Source: a filamentous cyanobacterium ESFC-1 (GTDB lineage Bacteria > Cyanobacteriota > Cyanobacteriia > Cyanobacteriales > Spirulinaceae). From it: a stretch of 64,000 nucleotides of DNA. The stretch spans positions 3,825,930 to 3,889,929 of the forward strand of contig KB904821.1 of assembly GCA_000380225.1 (NCBI GenBank). The letters are read 5' to 3'. Below are positions 8,888 through 17,700 of the stretch, piece after piece. The stretch's first letter is position 1; each line of letters starts with the position of its first letter. The notes under the pieces were generated by a model, which searched no databases, was not told the origin of the DNA, and saw nothing but the letters and a program-made list of their open reading frames with translations. The position numbers were made by a program, and so were the translations under genes.

Positions 8888-9370
8888 TCTTTTGTCTTTT
8901 GTCTTTTGTCATTGGTCATTTGTCTTTTGTTGTTGGTAGGGAACAGGGAATAGATTTTCCAACTCTCTTAATTGGTAATTTCTTCCCCATATTGGGCGGA
9001 GAAACCCCGCCCCTACTAATGCCTACTGCCTACAAACTGATGGCTCTCGCGCGAAACGTTAAATTCGCTTTTTGACGCTGAAAGCCAGATATAGTCTAGT
9101 GTTAAGCTTTTTCTAGAGTCTGCCCTATAGCAAGAAGTTTCTAATACTAAATCCGATACGCCATAACCCACCTATTTTTTAGTCTGCTCTCGTCAGACTT
9201 TGCTCTCGCGATTCCCCGGATTTTAATCCGTGGGCGGGTTAGCTGGATAAAGGGGGTGTCGAAACCGGATTTGGTATAACCCCCTTTGGAGGGGTAAAAT
9301 CCCCACTCCCCCCGATTGCCGATTGCCGATTGCCGATTGCCCCTTAGAGGCTGATAACTGATAAAACCGC
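8888..9370. repeat. Repeat-rich spacer: heptamers, a diverged dispersed element and a third inverted element
   Basis: No gene is seen in these 483 bases. 8886-8935 holds TTTTGTC heptamers. 8990-9016 is a copy of the GGGGCGGGGTTTC-type repeat. 9043-9144 is a diverged inverted copy of the element found at 13355-13485 and 41095-41228. 9143-9281 is a separate element bounded by ACTAAATCCGATAC and its near inverse CCGGATTTGGTAT, which contains a block (9216-9243) recurring inverted at 62221-62249. 9310-9345 holds CGATTGC heptamers. Confidence 0.75.
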
Positions 9371-9766
9371 TTAATGTTGAGCAAAATAGCGCTCAATTAA
9401 CAAAATTGCGACAATATCATCGATGGGACGAGGGGGGAGGCGCATTCCTTGGGGGATGAGGCGTTTGAGACCCCGTGGGGGGTACATTTGCCAATAGCGA
9501 TCGCGGGCTTCTAGGGTGGAGTAGCGTTCGTCTACAAGGGTAATGGGAATGCGATCGCCTAGATCGGTTTTGAGTTGTTTTTGCCACTGTTTCGAGGTGG
9601 TTTGATTACCCATGACAATCTGAGTGATAGCGTATTGTTGTTGGAGAGAGGCGATCGCGGCGATCGCTTGGGTCGATTCAACCACTTGATGATTATACAG
9701 TTGGAGATCGCGAGACATGAGGGCAATGCCGCATTTATCGCGACCGGGATCGAAGCCTAAAATCAC
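9371..9766 (-). CDS. yqgF: Pre-16S rRNA-processing nuclease YqgF / RuvX family
   Basis: A 131-residue RNase H-fold protein of the YqgF family, which in bacteria matures the 5' end of 16S rRNA. It shows the N-terminal acidic strand MILGFDPGRDKCGIALM, the VDERYSTLEARDRYW helix and the C-terminal PIDDIVAILLIERYF, which supply the expected Asp and Glu positions. It starts 14 bases after the stop of the DUF3084 gene, so the two are probably cotranscribed. The cyanobacterial version lacks some of the residues usual in the enteric protein, which is normal for this group. Confidence 0.85.
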   Translation of the reverse strand: MILGFDPGRDKCGIALMSRDLQLYNHQVVESTQAIAAIASLQQQYAITQIVMGNQTTSKQWQKQLKTDLGDRIPITLVDERYSTLEARDRYWQMYPPRGLKRLIPQGMRLPPRPIDDIVAILLIERYFAQH

Positions 9767-9780
9767 AGGGGGCCTGGGGG

Positions 9781-11289
9781 TTAGGTACTCAAGACCATTT
9801 TGCCATCTTTAAACGCCAGCAATCGCAATTTCAAAGGCCCGGCAACATAAGTGCGTTGGGCAGCGATCGCGGTAATTTGGTCATATTGGTTGGGTTCGGC
9901 TAATATTTCTTCGACAAATCGCGTGAGGGTGACAATGCGCCCATCTTCGATTTGTATATCTCCTAAAATGCCCGCTCGTTGTCCGCGAAACTGGGCTGCG
10001 GTTAATAAGATATCCAGGCGGCTTTGTAGGTCTTGGGGGGTGATTTCCGACGGTTCTAGGGCAATGGTGGCGATGACTTCATCTTCTTGGAAAACGACGC
10101 TATTGCGAGCGACATCCACCACCACAAAGACGGGGGTTTCTTGTTCGACATAGTTTTCCGCCGCTAAAATCCGAATGGCGTATTCGCGACCGTCATCGAT
10201 TTGTGCGATGGCTTGTTCGACTTGATTGCGAGGGATTTGCACGATCCGGTCTTTCACTTCATCGTTGCTGAGGGGACGAGTAGCGGCGATCGCGGCTCGG
10301 TTGGCTTCTCGCAAAAGCTGTTCGAGGACACCTCTGGCGGCTCCGGGTTCGAGAATCTTCACCACGCCGAAAGATAGCACTTGACCGCGTACTAAGGCGA
10401 CATTGCCTTGGCGAAATTCTTGGTAGTTTTCGGCTAGGCGTTGTAGTTGGTTTTGTAGGGAGTTGATTTCTTGTTCGAGTTGGGCGAGTTGGTCTTCGCG
10501 AGAATTCAAGATGCGATCGCGTTCGCTGATGCTTTTATCTAAGTTCGCGAGGGCGGTATCCCTTTCGCTGAGTTCGTCTTGCAGTTGGCGGCGTTGTTTT
10601 TCAATTTCTGCCAGGCGTTCTTCTCGTTCCCGAATGGATTGGTTTTTCTGTTCGATTTCGCTTTCTTTGCGTTCGATGGTGCGATCGCGTTGGGCTAATT
10701 CTCGCTCGCGTTGTTCTAATTCTCGGTTTTGTTGAGCGAGTTCGCGATCGCGTTCTTGGACAGAAGCTTGCAGTTTCGGGATTTCTCGTAATAATTCTCG
10801 TCGTTGCTCGGCTAGGCGTTGGCGTTCTCTGAGGATGCGCTGGCGTTCGTCGCGGAGGATTTGTAGTTGGTCGCGCAAGTCTCCTAACTGTTCGTTGGTA
10901 TTAGTCAAGAGGGATTGAGATTGATTTAAGCCTTGTTCAACTTCGCTTTTTTCTTCAGTAACGCGGTTTAATTCTTGGGCCACGCGATCGCGCTCTGCGG
11001 TCACACTACCGAGTTCCCCTTCAGCGATGCGCTTTTGTTTGAGAATTTCGTCAATCCCAAACACCCCCTGCCGTAAGGGTTTGCTAAAGGCAAATAAAAT
11101 CCCCAAAGTTGAAGCAGAAATCAAAGTCCCGGTAATCACGGTTACCACCGTCGCTGTTTGACGCGGCCGCAGTCCAAAAATTCGCAGACGGGCTTTTCCA
11201 ACTTTAGTACCAAGGCGATCGCCTAAAACGGCAATAATCCCACCGAGTAATAATATCGCTGCAAGTAAAACAGCAGCGCTTGTTACCAT
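9781..11289 (-). CDS. DUF3084 domain membrane-anchored coiled-coil protein
   Basis: A 502-residue protein with two N-terminal membrane segments (about residues 4-22 and 47-70, separated by RLGTKVGKARLRIFGLRPRQ), a long charged coiled coil from about 85 to 290 (strings such as RERQRLAEQRRELL and QNRELEQRERELAQ), and a compact C-terminal domain with RGQVLSFGVVKIL and FVVVDVARNSVVF. This is the layout of the cyanobacterial DUF3084 family, whose role is unknown. The coiled-coil DNA is repetitive. It heads a likely operon with yqgF 14 bases downstream. Confidence 0.88.
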   Translation of the reverse strand: MVTSAAVLLAAILLLGGIIAVLGDRLGTKVGKARLRIFGLRPRQTATVVTVITGTLISASTLGILFAFSKPLRQGVFGIDEILKQKRIAEGELGSVTAERDRVAQELNRVTEEKSEVEQGLNQSQSLLTNTNEQLGDLRDQLQILRDERQRILRERQRLAEQRRELLREIPKLQASVQERDRELAQQNRELEQRERELAQRDRTIERKESEIEQKNQSIREREERLAEIEKQRRQLQDELSERDTALANLDKSISERDRILNSREDQLAQLEQEINSLQNQLQRLAENYQEFRQGNVALVRGQVLSFGVVKILEPGAARGVLEQLLREANRAAIAATRPLSNDEVKDRIVQIPRNQVEQAIAQIDDGREYAIRILAAENYVEQETPVFVVVDVARNSVVFQEDEVIATIALEPSEITPQDLQSRLDILLTAAQFRGQRAGILGDIQIEDGRIVTLTRFVEEILAEPNQYDQITAIAAQRTYVAGPLKLRLLAFKDGKMVLST

Positions 11290-11517
11290 GTTCTTCTTGT
11301 CCTCACTTCCACAAAAGCCGTTCGCTGCTGATAGCTTATCTGTTATTGGTTATGGATGGTTAGTTGTTGGAGACGACAAACGTCTTAAGCACTCACCTAA
11401 AATCAGTGACCCATTGTAACTCTTACACCCTTGATTAAACCAAGGTTACAGCAAAAACAAGTCGGTCAACTTTTCTGTGCAAGTGCTTAAAACGCGATCT
11501 GTCGATCATTCTTAAGC

Positions 11518-12195
11518 TTAAGCAAATTGTTGGCTGAGAGCGACGGGATTATGCACCGTGATTTTTTTCTTTTGAATGGAAATCATTTCTTCTTGGCGCA
11601 AATCCCCCAATAATCGGGTTACCGTCACGCGGGTTGAGCCAATCGCTTCGGCGATCGCTTGGTGAGATAATTTTAGGTCAATGCGAATCCCGTCGGGAGT
11701 CGGGATACCAAAATCACGACACAAAATTAACAGAAAACTCACCAATCGCGACCCCATATCCCGGTGAGCCAGGGTTTCGATCATCATTTCGGTTTGCAAA
11801 ATCCGCGACGACAAACCCCGCAACATCAACATAGAAAGTTCGGGGTTTTCGCGCAAAGATTTTTCGACTTGATCGATCGGGGCAGATAACAACTCGACAG
11901 GAGTAAAGGCGACTGCATGATAAAACCGATCCGAGTGTTGTCCGGTAATAAAAGACAGCACCCCAAACACGCTATTTTCGCGCAATAAGGCAACGGTAAT
12001 TTCTTCCCCGGCTTCATAGACGCGAGAGAGCTTTACCGCCCCTTTAAGCAGGAAATAAACGCGCTCTGCGGGATCACCCGGAAAGAAGATGGTTTTACCA
12101 CGCTCGTAGCTTTCAACGACGGGCGGGAATGCACCTCCACCAATTTGACGAAAGACAGAGGCAAGAGGTTGATCTTGGGCGACAGACAGTTCCAT
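11518..12195 (-). CDS. ntcA: Global nitrogen regulator NtcA
   Basis: A CRP/FNR-family transcription factor that senses 2-oxoglutarate and controls nitrogen assimilation genes in cyanobacteria. The 225-residue protein is nearly identical to known NtcA through the effector domain ([55 protein letters not shown]), the dimer helix ([20 protein letters not shown]) and the helix-turn-helix ([20 protein letters not shown]). I chose the ATG at 12195; a GTG two codons up at 12201 is possible. The gene stands alone. cynS, often an NtcA target, lies 16 kb to the right. Confidence 0.97.
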   Translation of the reverse strand: MELSVAQDQPLASVFRQIGGGAFPPVVESYERGKTIFFPGDPAERVYFLLKGAVKLSRVYEAGEEITVALLRENSVFGVLSFITGQHSDRFYHAVAFTPVELLSAPIDQVEKSLRENPELSMLMLRGLSSRILQTEMMIETLAHRDMGSRLVSFLLILCRDFGIPTPDGIRIDLKLSHQAIAEAIGSTRVTVTRLLGDLRQEEMISIQKKKITVHNPVALSQQFA

Positions 12196-12521
12196 TGGCA
12201 CAACGTTGTAAGCTTACTGAGCAGTCGAAAATTTTATCGTCTGGGGCCACAGAGTGAACCCACATTTTTAAATTTGATTTCAAAAATTGTAATTATTTTA
12301 AAGGCTTTTATCGATAAGTTGTTAAATATACCATGACAAACTTAATGAGTGGACCGATCGGGTTTACATCGTCAACTCAGTTGATTGTTTTGGGGTAGAA
12401 TGCCGCCGATGTCCGCGATCGCCGCAACTTTCAACAACGGGTGATACAATCCTTGATGCAGAACGCAAACGCCCAATTTTAATTAAATTGACCGAGGGCA
12501 ACTGACCTATTTTTGTAAATT
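12196..12521. promoter_or_regulatory. Divergent control region between ntcA and fabI
   Basis: A 326-base AT-rich spacer between two divergent genes. A possible -10 box TAGAAT lies near 12395, upstream of fabI, preceded by the inverted repeat CAACTCAGTTG near 12372. I find no GTA-N8-TAC NtcA site. The palindrome GTAAGCTTAC at 12208-12217 is close to the ntcA start but has only four bases between its half-sites. Confidence 0.4.
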
Positions 12522-13298
12522 ATGTTGAATTTGACCGGAAAGAAAGCTTTAATCACAGGGATTGCCAATAATCGCTCCATTGCTTGGGGAATTGCTCAAC
12601 AGCTTCATCAAGCAGGGGCAGAATTAGGGGTGACTTATTTACCCGACGAAAAAGGACGTTTTGAGAAAAAAGTCGGTAGCTTAGTTGAACCCCTAAATCC
12701 TAGCTTATTTGAGCCTTGTAATGTTCAAGATGATGCCCAAGTGGATGCGGTGTTTGACGCGATCGCCTCGAAGTGGGGTAAATTTGATATTCTGATTCAT
12801 TGTCTCGCTTTTGCCAATAAGGACGATTTAACCGGGGAATTTAGCGCCACCTCTCGCGAAGGCTTTAAAACAGCTTTAGATATTAGCTCTTACTCTCTCA
12901 CCCGCCTGGCAAAATCGGCTAAACCCTTAATGAATGAAGGGGGCGCGATCGTCACTTTAACCTACCTCGGCGGCGTGAAAGTCATTCCCAACTACAATGT
13001 TATGGGTGTAGCCAAATCCGCTTTAGAAATGAGCGTCCGCTACCTAGCCGCAGAATTAGGCCCCCAAGGAGTCCGCGTCAATGCCATTTCTGCTGGCCCC
13101 ATTCGTACCCTCGCTTCTTCGGCGGTTGGCGGTATCCTGGATATGATCCGCCATGTGGAAGAAACAGCCCCCCTGCGTCGCACCGTCACCCAAGAAGAAG
13201 TGGGCAATGCGGCCACTTTTCTCTGTAGCCCCCTCGCAAGTGGCATTACGGGACAGGTGTTGTATGTGGATGCGGGTTACGAGATTATGGGAATGTGA
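12522..13298 (+). CDS. fabI: Enoyl-ACP reductase FabI (NADH)
   Basis: Reduces trans-2-enoyl-ACP in the last step of each fatty acid elongation cycle. The 258-residue product has the FabI-type cofactor site GKKALITGIANNRSIAWGIA, the strand FDILIHCLAFA, the catalytic region SYSLTRLAKSAKPLM and LTYLGGVKVIPNYNVMGVAKSALE with the Tyr-x6-Tyr-Met-x-Lys type spacing, and the C-terminal SGITGQVLYVDAGYEIMGM. Length and both ends match the family. It is a single-gene unit, followed by repeat-rich DNA. Confidence 0.96.
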   Translation: MLNLTGKKALITGIANNRSIAWGIAQQLHQAGAELGVTYLPDEKGRFEKKVGSLVEPLNPSLFEPCNVQDDAQVDAVFDAIASKWGKFDILIHCLAFANKDDLTGEFSATSREGFKTALDISSYSLTRLAKSAKPLMNEGGAIVTLTYLGGVKVIPNYNVMGVAKSALEMSVRYLAAELGPQGVRVNAISAGPIRTLASSAVGGILDMIRHVEETAPLRRTVTQEEVGNAATFLCSPLASGITGQVLYVDAGYEIMGM

Positions 13299-13841
13299 TT
13301 TCAGTTATCAGCTTCTAAGGGGCAATCGGCAGTCGGCAATCGGCAGTCGGGAGGGAGTGGGGATTTTGCCCCAGAAAGGGGGTCAGAAACTTCTTGCTAT
13401 AGGGCAGACTCTAGAAAAGGCTCAACGCTAGAATCTATCTGGGTTTCGGTTCCTCAAAAAGCGAATTTAAGTTTCACCGAGAGTTATCAGTCATCAGTCA
13501 TCAGTTTTTGCGATTGTTGACTGGTTATTTGTTGTTGGCTTTGACTGAGTTGTTTTTTCCCCTACTGAGACCCTCAGCAAGCAAGGTCATGAGGATGGAC
13601 AGTAAAGAAGCGGCTCAAAGTCATAATGCACAGCCATTTCAGCCCAAAAAGTAAATTTTAGTTTCGCGTGAGTGTTATCCATTTTTGAAGTGGTGGGAAA
13701 ACATCACTACATAACAAGTGTTATATCGTCCATAACAACTGTTATGCTCGCAGCCAATCATCAATTCCCCCTTGAGGCGTAATCGGGAATGAGATGGTGA
13801 TAATAACAAAGGACGAAACACAAAGGACAAAGGACAAAAGA
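13299..13841. repeat. Repeat-rich spacer upstream of hisB
   Basis: No gene is seen in 543 bases. 13312-13350 holds CGGCAGT/CGGCAAT heptamers. 13355-13485 is a diverged copy of the 134-bp element at 41095; it shares an exact run of about 34 bases with the copy at 9043-9144. A short terminal fragment of the same element is near 13650-13676. 13711-13745 carries two palindromes described separately. 13805-13838 holds AAAGGAC-type heptamers just ahead of hisB. Confidence 0.75.
13711..13745. repeat. Paired 14-bp palindromes, 21-bp period
   Basis: ATAACAAGTGTTAT (13711-13724) and ATAACAACTGTTAT (13732-13745) are separated by 7 bases. The same pair, with the same 21-base period, occurs at 56988-57022. 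They lie about 100 bases upstream of the hisB start and could be an operator, a mobile element end or a structured RNA. Confidence 0.75.
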
Positions 13842-14465
13842 ATGCAAATTAGCGATCGCCCTATTTCAACCCAACTCAATCGTACAGCGTCGGTGCATCG
13901 GAAAACTGGCGAAACCGATGTCAACGTGACGGTCAATCTCGATGGGACTGGCAAATGTAACGCCCAAACCGGGATTCCGTTTCTCGACCACATGATTCAT
14001 CAAATCGCCTCCCACGGACTGCTTGACCTCGATATTCAAGCCACCGGAGACGTTGAAATCGACGACCATCACACCAATGAAGATGTGGGGATTACTCTAG
14101 GTCAAGCAATAGCAAAAGCGTTGGGCGATCGCAAGGGAATTCATCGTTTTGGTAACTTTCTAGCCCCCCTTGATGAAGCGTTGATTCAAGTCGCCCTGGA
14201 TTTTTCAGGACGACCTCATCTTAGCTACGGCTTAGATATTCCCACCCAGCGCGTCGGCAATTACGACACCCAGTTAGTCCGCGAGTTTTTTGTGGCGTTG
14301 GTGAATCATTCTCAGATGACCCTCCACATTCGCCAACTCGACGGCATTAACTCTCACCATATCATCGAAGCAACCTTCAAAGCTTTTGCCAGAGCGACCC
14401 GAATGGCGGTGGAGGTCGATCCGCGCCGTGCGTCGCAAATTCCTAGCTCTAAGGGCGTTTTATAG
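13842..14465 (+). CDS. hisB: Imidazoleglycerol-phosphate dehydratase
   Basis: Removes water from imidazoleglycerol phosphate in histidine synthesis. The 207-residue product is the single-domain form without a phosphatase. It has the metal-binding histidine motifs [13 protein letters not shown] and [17 protein letters not shown] sequence (residues about 44-80), [14 protein letters not shown], and the C-terminal [15 protein letters not shown] start it at ATG 13842, giving [11 protein letters not shown]; the open frame extends 16 codons further up, but those codons are AAAGGAC heptamers. The repeat AAAGGAC supplies an AGGA ribosome site 7 bases before this ATG. Confidence 0.95.
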   Translation: MQISDRPISTQLNRTASVHRKTGETDVNVTVNLDGTGKCNAQTGIPFLDHMIHQIASHGLLDLDIQATGDVEIDDHHTNEDVGITLGQAIAKALGDRKGIHRFGNFLAPLDEALIQVALDFSGRPHLSYGLDIPTQRVGNYDTQLVREFFVALVNHSQMTLHIRQLDGINSHHIIEATFKAFARATRMAVEVDPRRASQIPSSKGVL

Positions 14466-14492
14466 TCGTTTGAGCCGATTTTTATTTCCCCC

Positions 14493-14525
14493 AAAACCCC
14501 GGTTGTGAAGAAAAACCGGGGTTTT
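14493..14525 (+). terminator. Hairpin terminator after hisB
   Basis: The arms AAAACCCCGGTT and AACCGGGGTTTT enclose a loop of about nine bases, 28 bases past the hisB stop. The stem is GC-rich and ends in four Ts, as in an intrinsic terminator. It belongs to the same hairpin family as those at 5328, 50687, 61450 and 62078. Confidence 0.7.
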
Positions 14526-14566
14526 AATCTCAACCGCTTGCATTGATTAGGAAATCGCTATCCATT

Positions 14567-14756
14567 CTAAGAAATCAAGCCCCTCCAATCAATGAAAATT
14601 GATCCTTTCCCATCCCCCCTCAACGTAGTGCTGCGACACACTTTCAATGGTGGGTTACGGCGGATAGCCAGATCGCAGTCACAGCATAAGTTTCAGCCGC
14701 CTAACCCACCCTACGTTAAAGCTAAGAAATCAAGCCCCTCTCCCGTGGGAGAGGGG
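14567..14756. repeat. Direct repeat and perfect hairpin between hisB and the TPR-CHAT gene
   Basis: CTAAGAAATCAAGCCCCTC occurs twice, at about 14567 and at 14722-14740. The second copy runs into a perfect 10-bp stem with a 2-base loop at 14735-14756 (arms CCCCTCTCCC and GGGAGAGGGG), 16 bases past the stop of the minus-strand TPR-CHAT gene, where it could act as its terminator. Between them lies a fragment of a GTGGGTTACGGCGG-type dispersed repeat. Confidence 0.65.
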
Positions 14757-14772
14757 TTGGGGTGAGGGCTAC

Positions 14773-17700
14773 CTACTCCATCGCAGCCCACTCCCCCGAC
14801 GGAATAAACGCAGCCCAGAAATAGGGATGTTGATAAGTGGGATCATTCAACATCGCCAACTGCACCTCCCGCAATGCCGCACTACGCCCTTCCCCCGACA
14901 GCAAACGCTGGTAATAATCCACCATCAAATCCTTCGTTGCCCTATCCAACACTTTCCACAAGCTAATAACTTGACTTTCTGCCCCTGCAATGGTCAAAGC
15001 CCGACGCAAACCATACACTCCCTCCCCATTCGCTACATCCCCCACTCCCGTCTCGCAAGCCGAAAGCACCACCAACTGCGTCCCCCGCAGATTCAACCCC
15101 GCCACTTCCAACGCCGTTAACGCCCCATCCTCATTTCCACCGCTAGAACGAATATTAAAGCCTGCCATCGCCAAACCCGAACGCAACAAGGGATTTTCTT
15201 GGTCTTCGGATTCTGAGGATGCAACATCATTATCAGAGAGAGGTTGTACGTCTAAAACACCGAGATTTTCAAAGCGATTCGCTGCGGGTGCGACTAACTC
15301 CAGACCGATGAAAAAGCCGTGGGTGGCAATATGGAGAATGCGCGGGGCTTCGATTTGTTTAATCGCCTGTTCCGTCGCTTCGGATTGGGTTAAAACTGTA
15401 GGATTGGGCAGTAAAGGTGCAATAACTGCGGCTTCCTCGGCAGTTTCCGGCAATGAGTCAAAAATTAGCCCATCGATCTCAGAAATCAGTCGATTGCTGC
15501 CGCGATTGAAGGCAACGTCTGGGTTATTGTCGCCCGGTTTGCCGTATTCAAGATTCGCCATAATCACCGAGGCTTGACGGGGTTGTTGTTTATTTTGTAA
15601 TCGCAATAAATCCCGTCCCGTGGTGAGATAGGTAATTTGATAATTCTCGACGAGATACTGGTTATTTTCGTCTACCAAAGCGGCAAAGGGAATGAGATTT
15701 AGCTGACTATCCGGGGAAAGCAGAATGTGAGTTTTACCACCTAATTTTGCCCGAATCGGCTGCATGAGCATTGAGTCGAGTTCGCGAGCATTATCTCGCA
15801 AGACATCCAGACTACTGTCCCGACTCGCGAGAGAGTCTTGCAAGGCTTCAGCGGCTGCGTTGATGGGTGCGGCTTCCCCTAAATCCACCCATTGCGGCGC
15901 ACCTGTCGCCTGGAGAATATAAGCCGCATAGCGAAGATTACCCCATTGCTGTCCCGGTTCAGCTTTCGCATCGAAAGGATAATAAAGGGTTAATTCAACT
16001 AATGCTGCATCTGTGGGAATCTGCTGCTGTATGGCTGCAATGGTTACGGGTTGGTTAATCGTGCGAAACTCAGCACTACGACGGGAAAGTTCGGCTTCGA
16101 GTTGGTTGGCTTGGGCTTTGAGGTTAGCGACTTGGGTTTTGTAGGCTTCCCCGCTTAGATTTTCCGGTTTGTTGTAAATCAGTCCTGCGAGTTGGGTGCG
16201 AGTATCGGCAAGTTGGTCGAGAAGTTGTTGATTTTCTGGGGTTAAATTTTCGCGAATCAGTTGGATATTGTCGGTGAGAGCGTCGAGGATGCGCCCTTTG
16301 CGCCGGAGAAGCGTGGTTAACGCAATTTGAGCCGCTTCGGGGTTATTGGGGGCATCTTGCAGATGTAGGGACATTGCTCGATGAGTTGTACCAGATAAAG
16401 TATTCATATAAGCCCTTTTCTGGGCTTCTGACCCCGTGGTAAAGATGAGGGAGAGGTTGTTTTCTTCGATATTAGAAGTGCGAGTGAAGTAGTCGGTAGC
16501 TAAATCAATATTTCCCTGTGCTTGGTACAGCACTGCCAATCCGTTGAGGCTTTGGGCAACATCGGGATGGTTGCTACCGAGGGCTTGTTCGCGGATAGCT
16601 AGGGAACGTTGGAAGAGGGGTTCGGCTTCTGTGTAGTTCCCCATATCCCAGTACAGTGCTGCCAAGTTGTTGAGGCTGGTGGCAACGTCGGGATGGTCGC
16701 TACCTAAAGCTTGTTCGTGGATGGCTAAGGCACGTTGATTGAGGGGTTCGGCTTCTTTGTAGTTCCCCATGTCCGCGTACAGTGCTGCCAAGTTGTTGAG
16801 GCTCGTGGCAACGTCGGGATGGTTGCTACCCAAGGCTTGTTCGCTGATGGCTAGGGAGCGTTGGTAGAGGGGTTCGGCTTCGCTGTAGTTCCCCATGTTC
16901 CGGTACAGTGCTGCCAAGTTGTTGAGGCTCGTGGCAACGTCGGGATGGTCGCGACCTAAAGCTTGTTCCCAGATGGCTAAAGAGCGTTGGTAGAGGGGTT
17001 CGGCTTCGCTGTAGTTCCCCATAGACCCGTACAGTGCTGCCAAGTTGTTGAGGCTCGTGGCAACGTCGGGATGGTCGCGACCTAAAGCTTGTTCGCGGAT
17101 GGCTAGGGAGCGTTGGTAGAGGGGTTCGGCTTCGCTGTAGTTCCCTATATTCTGGTACAGTGCTGCCAAGTTGTTGAGGCTTTGGGCAACATCGGGATGG
17201 TCGCTGCCGAGGGCTTGTTCGCGGATGGCTAGGGAGCGTTGGTAAAGGGGTTCGGCTTCTGTGTAGTTTCCCATATCTGAGTACAGTGCTGCCAAGTTGT
17301 TGAGGCTGGTGGCAACGTGGGGATGGTCGCTACCGAGGGCTTGTTCGAGGATGTCGAGGGAACGTTGGTAGAGGGGTTCGGCTTCGCTGTAGTTCCCCAT
17401 AGACCCGTACAGTGCTGCCAGCCTATTGAGGCTGATGGCAACGTCGGGATGGTTGCTGCCGAGAGTTTGTTCGCGGATGTCGAGGGAACGTTGGTAGAGG
17501 GGTTCGGCTTCACTGTAGTTCCCCATATTTTGGTACAGTGCTGCCAAGTTGTTGAGGCTCGTGGCAACATCGGGATGGTTGCTGCCTAAAGCTTGTTCCC
17601 AGATGGCTAGGGAGCGTTGGTAGAGGGGTTCGGCTTCACTGTAGTTCCCCATAGCTCGGTACAGTCCTGCCAATCCGCTGAGGCTGTTGGCAACAAGAGG

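Noticed and set aside
12208..12217. NtcA box before ntcA (GTAAGCTTAC)
   Set aside because: The half-sites are only four bases apart; the NtcA consensus needs eight between GTA and TAC.
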